Source: Chloroflexota bacterium
GTDB taxonomy: Bacteria; Chloroflexota; Dehalococcoidia; JACPQK01
Assembly (NCBI GenBank): GCA_016190535.1
Contig: JACPQK010000125.1
Coordinates: 1-6,390, forward strand
Length of the DNA: 6,390 bases
Reading direction: 5' to 3'
The notes under the pieces were generated by a model that saw only the letters and a list, made by a program, of their open reading frames with translations, was not told the origin of the DNA and made no database searches. Below, one piece after another: positions 1-5,352 of the stretch (position 1 is the stretch's first letter; each line of letters begins with the position of its first letter). Both the position numbers and the translations under genes were made by a program.

Positions 1-933
1 AACATCCTCCTCCGGGAGCGGGGCAGCCGCCAGGGGCTCAAGCTCAGCGAGTACGGCATCACCCGCCTGGATACTGAGGAGATGGAGAAGTTCAACACAG
101 AAGAAGAGTTCTACCAGAGGCTGGGGCTCCAGTTCATACCCCCGGAGCTGAGGGAGGGGGGCATAGAGGTGGAGCTGGCGGCAGCAGGGAAGCTGCCCCG
201 CCTGGTGGAGCTGGGCGACATCAAGGGCGACCTCCATGTACATACCCACTGGAGCGACGGCCATGCCTCCCTGGAGGAGATGGCCCTGGCGGCTCTTAGC
301 CGCGGCTACGAATACATCGTCATCACGGACCACTCCGCAGGCCGGGGCATTGCCCACGGCCTCAGCGAGGAGCGCCGCCGCCAGCAAGTGGCAGAGATAC
401 TCGACCTGAACCAGCGCCTTGCAGGCGGGCTCTGGGTGCTCTCCGGCATGGAGGTGGACATCCGGTCCGACGGCACCCTGGACTGCTCTGACGAGCTTAT
501 GGCCGAGGTGGATGTAGTGGTGGGTGCTGTTCATTCCGCTATGGGCCAGGAACGGGAGAAAATGACCGCCCGGGTCATCGCCGCCATGCGTAACCCACAC
601 ATGGACATCCTGGCCCATCCCACCTGCCGGCTGCTGGGGGAGCGGGACCCGGTGGACATTGATATGGAGGCAGTCTTCCAGACAGCCCTGGAGACGGGCA
701 CGGCCCTGGAGATCAACGCCATGCCCCCTCGTCTGGACCTGAAAGATGTCCATGCCCGGCGGGCCCGGGACCTGGGCGTCAAGCTGGTGCTCTCCACCGA
801 TTCCCACAGCCCCGACCAGCTTGACTTCATGCGCTACGGCGTGGGCGTGGCCCGCCGGGGCTGGTGCCGGCCCGGGGACATCCTCAACACCCGCCCCTGG
901 GCCGAGGCCCAGCGCCTGGTGTGCAAGGGCTAA
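1..933 (+). CDS. polX: DNA polymerase/3'-5' exonuclease PolX, C-terminal part (5' truncated)
   Basis: The reading frame is open from base 1, so the start lies upstream; the ATG at 82 is internal. The 310 visible residues are about the C-terminal half of a bacterial PolX, usually near 570 residues. Residues 1-27 (LRERG, GLKLSEYG) match the end of the polymerase part. The rest is a PHP phosphoesterase domain. All nine expected metal ligands are visible, numbered from base 1: HVH (79, 81), D86 in WSDG, H111 in TDHS, E151 in GMEVD, H178 in GAVHS, H206 in LAHP, and D267/H269 in STDSHS. The domain is therefore probably an active Mn-dependent 3'-5' exonuclease, acting in base-excision or double-strand-break repair in the cytoplasm. 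The nucleotidyltransferase active site is outside the window. A stand-alone PHP-family hydrolase is the alternative, but the PolX-like N-terminal residues argue against it. The stop TAA is followed within 5 bases by a hairpin. Confidence 0.93.
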   Translation, partial: NILLRERGSRQGLKLSEYGITRLDTEEMEKFNTEEEFYQRLGLQFIPPELREGGIEVELAAAGKLPRLVELGDIKGDLHVHTHWSDGHASLEEMALAALSRGYEYIVITDHSAGRGIAHGLSEERRRQQVAEILDLNQRLAGGLWVLSGMEVDIRSDGTLDCSDELMAEVDVVVGAVHSAMGQEREKMTARVIAAMRNPHMDILAHPTCRLLGERDPVDIDMEAVFQTALETGTALEINAMPPRLDLKDVHARRARDLGVKLVLSTDSHSPDQLDFMRYGVGVARRGWCRPGDILNTRPWAEAQRLVCKG

Positions 934-937
934 GGCC

Positions 938-958
938 CCCTCTCCCCCTGGGAGAGGG
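938..958. repeat. Perfect 9-bp GC-rich hairpin after polX (REP-like palindrome, possible terminator)
   Basis: CCCTCTCCC (938-946) pairs perfectly with GGGAGAGGG (950-958) around a 3-base loop, starting 5 bases after the polX stop. No T-run follows (next bases TCAGGGTGAGAG), so it is not a classic intrinsic terminator. The palindrome together with the following TCAGGGTGAG resembles a short intergenic repeat that I recall as common in many GC-rich bacterial genomes. It may still slow transcription or protect the polX mRNA 3' end. Confidence 0.6.
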
Positions 959-1008
959 TCAGGGTGAGAGTCTCCGCCGCGTTTGGCTAGACCCGACCGG
1001 GCATATCG

Positions 1009-1075
1009 GCGAGGGCAGGCTTCGCCCTGGAGGGCTCAAGCCCGAAGGGTTGGGAAACCTGCCCTACGGGCTCGC
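1009..1075. repeat. Multi-armed inverted-repeat element between polX and the restriction-modification gene
   Basis: GCGAG (1009-1013) pairs with CTCGC (1071-1075). GGCAGG (1014-1019) pairs with CCTGCC (1058-1063), leaving CTACGGG (1064-1070) as a one-sided bulge. Inside, GGGC (1032-1035) pairs with GCCC (1040-1043) around TCAA, and CTTCG (1020-1024) can pair with CGAAG (1043-1047). AGGGC and GCCCT each occur twice (1012/1031 and 1024/1061), so alternative folds are possible. It has no convincing coding content. It looks like a small non-coding mobile or REP/MITE-like repeat, or a structured leader; the sequence alone does not decide. Confidence 0.5.
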
Positions 1076-1122
1076 TACTCTCAGCAGTTCTGCCACGGGA
1101 CAAGGGGTGGCTGTCTTAAAGA

Positions 1123-1151
1123 TTGACGGAGCAGTGAGGCGAGCTTAGGAT
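1123..1151 (+). promoter_or_regulatory. Candidate sigma-70-type promoter for the restriction-modification gene
   Basis: TTGACG (1123-1128, five of six consensus matches) is followed after 17 bases by TAGGAT (1146-1151, four of six). Transcription would begin around 1157-1160, directly at the ATG at 1161, giving a leaderless or nearly leaderless mRNA. The AGGA at 1147-1150 could instead be a weak Shine-Dalgarno sequence 10 bases before the ATG, in which case this is not the promoter. Both readings use the same bases. Confidence 0.35.
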
Positions 1152-1160
1152 GTAGGCATC

Positions 1161-4100
1161 ATGGCCATAAACGAGCTCCAATTCCAGGGCCGCCTTCTGG
1201 TATGGATTGCCGAAATCTTGAGGCAGAACGCTGACCTGCGGTTCTCCAGGGCCGAGCAGAACTACGAGGTGACTATCGCGGGTACAAAGCGGCAACTGGA
1301 GGACATGGCCATAATTGACTTGGACGGGAATGTAGTTTGTCTGGTGCAGTTGAAGTTTCCCGATAACCCGGACGGTGGCTACTCCCCACGAGACCCCAAG
1401 GTGGTGTACAAGATCCAGGGTGCTGCCAACGAACTGGGTGCTCCCTACTTTGTCACCTGGAATGTGAATAGCGCTGTGCTCTGGAAGACCGATATACCTC
1501 ACCGCATGGTCTTAGAGCGTTCGCTCAAGTCCTACGCTGCCGTTGCCGCCGTCAAAGGGCGAGAGGACACAGACTCGCCCCCTGTAGAATCAGCCGCCAG
1601 AGATTTCCTCAAAGAGCTGCTGGCTGACCTGGCTGGTTTTTATACGGGGCGGGTCCGTTGGGTTGCCCAGCCCGTGGACGAGGCCTTCGCTCAGACGATG
1701 CAGAGCTATCTCGATCCCGCCCTGGTTGGAACCAACGCCTTCGCGCTGCGGCAGCGGTATACCAGCGACAGCGCCTTCGCCGAGGCTCTGCGGAAATGGG
1801 CGGTGGACGACCAGGGATGGACCTGGGCGGCCAGCCCGGAGGACATCGAGCGCACCACCCGACTCGCCTGCCTCTTGCTGGTCAACAAGGTGGTCTTCTA
1901 CGAGGCCTTGCGCAAGGCTTACAAGGGCTTTGAGGCCCTGGTGGTGCCAGTATCGGTCAAAACGGGGCAAGACCTCCAGAGCCACCTCAATGGCTTTTTC
2001 CAGAAGGTCGTTGACAATCGAGACTATGAGACAGTGTTCACCCCCGAAGGCGTAATAGACGAGGTGCCCTTCCTGGTAGACAAGGCTGTGCCCCTCTGGG
2101 TCAGCTTGTTGGAGGCGGTGGAGCGTTACGACTTCGCCCGCCTGGACTACGAGGTCATAGGCAACATCTTTCAGCGGCTCATTGCGCCGGATGAACGCCA
2201 CAACTTCGGCCAGTACTTCACCCGCTCCGACGCGGTGGACCTTATAAATGCCTTCTGCATCCGCACCCCGGATGCGGCGGTCCTGGACCCGGGCTGCGGC
2301 GCAGGCACGTTCCTCGTGAGGGCCTATGCCCGCCTAAGAGCTCTTGCCGAGAGGGAAGGTGTGACCTGGACCCACAAGGAACTGCTGGCGAACCTGTGGG
2401 GCGTGGACATCTCCCGCTATCCCGCTCACCTGACTACTATCAACCTGGCAGTGCGTGACCTGGCCTCGCCTGACAACTACCCTCGTATCCTTCACAGGGA
2501 TTTCTTCCAGGTCTCGCGGGGGAGACCCGTGAAGGTAGTGCAGCGCTCCTACAAGCCCCTGGGCCCACCCACGGAGAAGGTGAAGGTCCCCTTGCCTGCC
2601 TTCGACGCCGTGGTGGGGAACCCGCCCTATACCCGCCAGGAGGAGATGGAGGAGATCTACCAGGGCATGAAAGACCGCGGTCACGAGGCGGTGGGCCAGG
2701 ACTGGAAGCTCGACATCTCCCGCCGCTCCAGCATCTATGCCCTTTTCCTCCTCCACGCCGCCGCTTTCCTGAAGGAGGGCGGCTACCTGGGCATGGTCAC
2801 CCATAGCTCCTGGCTGGATGTGGACTACGGCAAGCACCTTCAGGAGTTCTTTCTGACCCATTTCCAGATTGTGGCGGTGATGGAGCCCGCCGTGGAGCAC
2901 TGGTTCCCCGACGCCGACATAAACACCGCCATAACCATAGTCCGGCGCTGCTCAGACAAGGCCGCCCGCGACGGCTTCCGCGCCAAGTTTGTCACCCTCA
3001 AGGTGCCACTGCGGGAACTGGTGACCCCTGGCGACGAAACGGGCAGACAACGGTCACTGGAAGCCCTCGTCCGACGTATTGAGGCAGCCGACCGGCCTGC
3101 CGAGGACCCCTTCCTGCGCATCTACCCTGTGTCCCAGGCTGAGCTATGGCGGGAGGGCCTGAACGACGAAGGGAAGTATGCCGGTGCCAAGTGGGGGAAA
3201 TACCTCCGCGCTCCGCCCGTCTTCTTCAAGATGATGCAGCGGGCCGGGGACCGCCTCTGCCGCCTGGGGGACATCTCAGAGGTGAAGCGAGGCTTCACCA
3301 CAGGCGCTAACGAGTTCTTCTACGTCAAGGACATTACGGATGCCCTCACCGACGACCAGCTTGTCCACCAGCATGGCCTCACCCGGCGGCAGGCAGCGCG
3401 CGTCCGCGTGGTGGAGACGGGGGACGGCGAGCGCCACCTCATCGAGGCCGAGTTCCTGCGCCCGCTAATAAAGTCCACCCGGGACGTGGTGTCCCTGCGG
3501 GTGGACCCATCCTGGGTCAAGTTTCATGCCCTGATAGTGAACAGGGACAAGCGGCGGTTGCGCGGCACCCACGTGCTCAAGTACATCCGGCTGGGGGAGA
3601 CCCAGACCTTCGGACATGGGCCGCGCAGCGGCATCCCCGCCCACAAGCCCACCTGCCGCAGCCGTAACCCCTGGTATGCCCTGGACGAAAGCAATAAAGG
3701 GCGCTTCCTGTGGTTCTATCTCATCACTGACGCATTTGCTGTACCCCATAACCAGACAGAAATCTTGGCAGACAACAGATTCTTCAATGTAAGGCCCCAC
3801 ACAGGCGAGAGCGAAAACCTGCTCTTTGGTTTGCTAAACAGCACATTCACTTTCCTCTGTGCCGAGCTATGGGGCAGGCAGTTTGCGGGAAGAGGCATAG
3901 ATTCCATTGACATCAAGGTCTATGAAGTAGCAGCGCTGCCTATGGTGGACCCCCACCACATTGACCCCGAAGTGGCGGAGCGCATAGAGCGAGCGGTGGA
4001 GCGCATTGCCCGCCGCCCTATCCTGCCTGTTTTAGAGGAGGTCCACCAGCCAGACCGTCAAGCCCTGGACGAAGCAGTCCTGGAAGCCATGGGCTTCTCC

Positions 4101-4661
4101 GATGCGGAGGAGAAGGCACAGGTCCTCGTACAGTTATACAACGCCGTCTGTGACAAGGTGCGAAAGCGGTTCGAGAGAGCGCGTTCGGCCCACCCCACGG
4201 GCGGCCGGGTGCGCCCCTCGGCGGAGGCCCTCGCAAGGGAACTGTCCGCGGAGTTCCCGCCAGACCTGGTCAGGTCTTTCCCCACCGACTTCGTCCCTGC
4301 GGGCACCGCGGCACGGGAAGTGGCTCTCCCCACAGAGCCCGTCGAAGTGGAGCTTCTCACACCCCATCGCTTGCGTTTAGGCGCAGACGTCCGCGAGTAC
4401 GCTAACCCTGGACAGGCGGAGCTTGTTTATCTGGCGGCACGTTCTGGAGTCGTTGGAATCGTGCTTTTACCAACCAGCCAAGCCGTACTCAGGGAGGCCG
4501 TATCCCATTACCGGCAGCACATGGCGTCCGTCGAAGCGACGCTGGACAAGCTGGCCAGTTCCCGAACAAAAAACAGGAAGCTCAAAGAGGCTATAAAAGA
4601 GCAATTGCGCCGCCTCTTGGCGTTGGCCCCGCCGGAGCCGGCCCAACCTCGATTGATATAG
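1161..4661 (+). CDS. Type IIG-like restriction-modification fusion: PD-(D/E)XK nuclease plus N6-adenine DNA methyltransferase
   Basis: This 1166-residue protein should combine cutting, adenine methylation and sequence recognition in one chain. Residues 1-115 resemble an HsdR-N/Mrr-like nuclease: D48, the QLK motif (Q63, K65) in place of ExK, and Q86 before a GAPYFVTWN strand. Residues 130-340 are mostly helical. The methyltransferase core has motif I DPGCGAGTFL (376-385), D416 in GVDIS, HRDFF (446-450) and motif IV NPPY (487-490), an order typical of gamma-type N6A enzymes. Residues 660-930 look like the target-recognition region (VKRGFTTGANEFF, 708-720; GLLNSTF, 890-896). Residues 935-1010 are helical, 1040-1110 are unassigned, and 1110-1155 probably form a coiled coil. 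ATG 1161 is chosen because an in-frame TAG lies at 1146-1148. No separate specificity, helicase or methylase gene is adjacent. Alternatives are a BREX PglX-like or DISARM-like methylase, but the N-terminal nuclease argues against these. The recognition sequence cannot be read from the protein. Confidence 0.9.
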   Translation: MAINELQFQGRLLVWIAEILRQNADLRFSRAEQNYEVTIAGTKRQLEDMAIIDLDGNVVCLVQLKFPDNPDGGYSPRDPKVVYKIQGAANELGAPYFVTWNVNSAVLWKTDIPHRMVLERSLKSYAAVAAVKGREDTDSPPVESAARDFLKELLADLAGFYTGRVRWVAQPVDEAFAQTMQSYLDPALVGTNAFALRQRYTSDSAFAEALRKWAVDDQGWTWAASPEDIERTTRLACLLLVNKVVFYEALRKAYKGFEALVVPVSVKTGQDLQSHLNGFFQKVVDNRDYETVFTPEGVIDEVPFLVDKAVPLWVSLLEAVERYDFARLDYEVIGNIFQRLIAPDERHNFGQYFTRSDAVDLINAFCIRTPDAAVLDPGCGAGTFLVRAYARLRALAEREGVTWTHKELLANLWGVDISRYPAHLTTINLAVRDLASPDNYPRILHRDFFQVSRGRPVKVVQRSYKPLGPPTEKVKVPLPAFDAVVGNPPYTRQEEMEEIYQGMKDRGHEAVGQDWKLDISRRSSIYALFLLHAAAFLKEGGYLGMVTHSSWLDVDYGKHLQEFFLTHFQIVAVMEPAVEHWFPDADINTAITIVRRCSDKAARDGFRAKFVTLKVPLRELVTPGDETGRQRSLEALVRRIEAADRPAEDPFLRIYPVSQAELWREGLNDEGKYAGAKWGKYLRAPPVFFKMMQRAGDRLCRLGDISEVKRGFTTGANEFFYVKDITDALTDDQLVHQHGLTRRQAARVRVVETGDGERHLIEAEFLRPLIKSTRDVVSLRVDPSWVKFHALIVNRDKRRLRGTHVLKYIRLGETQTFGHGPRSGIPAHKPTCRSRNPWYALDESNKGRFLWFYLITDAFAVPHNQTEILADNRFFNVRPHTGESENLLFGLLNSTFTFLCAELWGRQFAGRGIDSIDIKVYEVAALPMVDPHHIDPEVAERIERAVERIARRPILPVLEEVHQPDRQALDEAVLEAMGFSDAEEKAQVLVQLYNAVCDKVRKRFERARSAHPTGGRVRPSAEALARELSAEFPPDLVRSFPTDFVPAGTAAREVALPTEPVEVELLTPHRLRLGADVREYANPGQAELVYLAARSGVVGIVLLPTSQAVLREAVSHYRQHMASVEATLDKLASSRTKNRKLKEAIKEQLRRLLALAPPEPAQPRLI

Positions 4662-4704
4662 GGAGGATGCCCAGGCTTGAGCCTGGGGTATCGCGCTTCC
4701 CTCC
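4661..4704. terminator. Nested inverted repeat between convergent genes, probable bidirectional terminator
   Basis: An inner hairpin pairs CCCAGGCT (4670-4677) with AGCCTGGG (4680-4687), in practice a 7-bp stem with a TTGA loop. An outer arm pairs GGGAGGA (4661-4667) with TCCCTCC (4698-4704). It occupies the whole gap between the stop of the restriction-modification gene and the stop of mobB, touching both stop codons. Neither side has a T-run, so factor-independent termination is uncertain. Position and symmetry favour a shared terminator for both strands. Confidence 0.55.
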
Positions 4705-5348
4705 TACAGCCGGATGGACAGGTCCAGGCTCTCGATTTCGTCCACGCCCTTGAGGGTGGAGGCTATCCCCAGCACCACCCGCACGAAGACGTCCCGGACG
4801 TACTCCTTGATCGGGACGTACTGGCCATTGACGATCAGGCTTACCCCGGCCTCGGGCTTGTGGCGGAGGAGCCTCTGCTCGATGGCATCCACCAGACCCG
4901 GGGCGTCGTCCAGCCCGTACTGGGGCACTGGCAGGTCCAGGTGCTCATCGGTGGCGATGGCGATAAGCTCCCGGGGGGAGCACAGTATCTCCCCATCCTT
5001 CTCCTGGCGGTGCACCTCGACCTTGAGGAAGCGGCTCTGCTTGTAGCCCTCGGTGAGGATGATGTCGTAGCCCTTGCCCAGGAGGCGTGCGATCTCCTCC
5101 AGGCTGGTATCCCCAGGGGTGTCCTGGATGAGGGCTAGCTTGTTGGGGGAGGAGACCACTACCGCCTGGCTGCCGGCCTGTTTGAGCCGCCAGCTATCCT
5201 TGCCCGGCTTGTCCATCTCGAAGCCGTGGGTATCGTGCTTCACGGTGGCCACCTTGTACCCCCGTCGCCGCAGCTCGGGGATGAGCTTCTCCAGCAGGGT
5301 GGTCTTGCCGGAGTCGGACTTGCCTACAATGCAAACGATGGGCAACAT
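4704..5348 (-). CDS. mobB: Molybdopterin-guanine dinucleotide biosynthesis protein B (GTP-binding MobB) with C-terminal extension
   Basis: MobB is a P-loop GTPase-like protein that assists MobA in attaching GMP to molybdopterin, giving the guanine-dinucleotide cofactor of DMSO-reductase-family enzymes. The Walker A motif GKSDSGKTT is at residues 9-17. It is followed by the family motifs VKHDTHGFEMDKPGKDSWR (36-54), the Walker B-like ILTEGYK (97-103) and ELIAIATDE (127-135). The core ends near residue 165. The remaining roughly 50 residues (168-214, with NGQYVPIKEYVRD and TLKGVDEIESL) exceed the usual MobB length of about 170 residues. I recall similar tails in some anaerobe MobB proteins but cannot verify this. 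The ATG at 5348 is supported by AGGAG ending 7 bases upstream, and the gene follows moeA by 4 bases. It is cytoplasmic. Assignment is firm; the role of the tail is not known. Confidence 0.93.
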   Translation of the reverse strand: MLPIVCIVGKSDSGKTTLLEKLIPELRRRGYKVATVKHDTHGFEMDKPGKDSWRLKQAGSQAVVVSSPNKLALIQDTPGDTSLEEIARLLGKGYDIILTEGYKQSRFLKVEVHRQEKDGEILCSPRELIAIATDEHLDLPVPQYGLDDAPGLVDAIEQRLLRHKPEAGVSLIVNGQYVPIKEYVRDVFVRVVLGIASTLKGVDEIESLDLSIRL

Positions 5349-5352
5349 GTAT

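Noticed and set aside
82..84. ATG as the true start of a short PHP-domain protein
   Set aside because: The 27 codons before it are in frame and match the end of the PolX polymerase part, so the gene is cut by the window edge.
864..1148. Open frame of 94 codons spanning the end of polX and the intergenic gap
   Set aside because: It overlaps polX in another frame, runs through the palindromic elements and gives a low-complexity Gly/Pro/Leu-rich product with no recognisable motif.
934..1160. CRISPR array or tRNA gene in the intergenic gap
   Set aside because: There are no regularly spaced direct repeats and no cloverleaf or T-loop sequence; only inverted repeats are present.
1590..2201. Minus-strand 203-codon frame inside the restriction-modification gene
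   Set aside because: It lies wholly antisense to a continuous, motif-bearing protein; the product shows no known motif.
1161..4661. BREX or DISARM methylase component
   Set aside because: No companion genes (helicase, ATPase, phosphatase) lie nearby and the protein carries its own N-terminal nuclease domain, which fits a stand-alone type IIG-like enzyme better.
4677..5138. Plus-strand 153-codon frame opposite mobB
   Set aside because: It is antisense to the clearly recognisable mobB and its apparent coding content follows from the GC-rich codon pattern of that gene.
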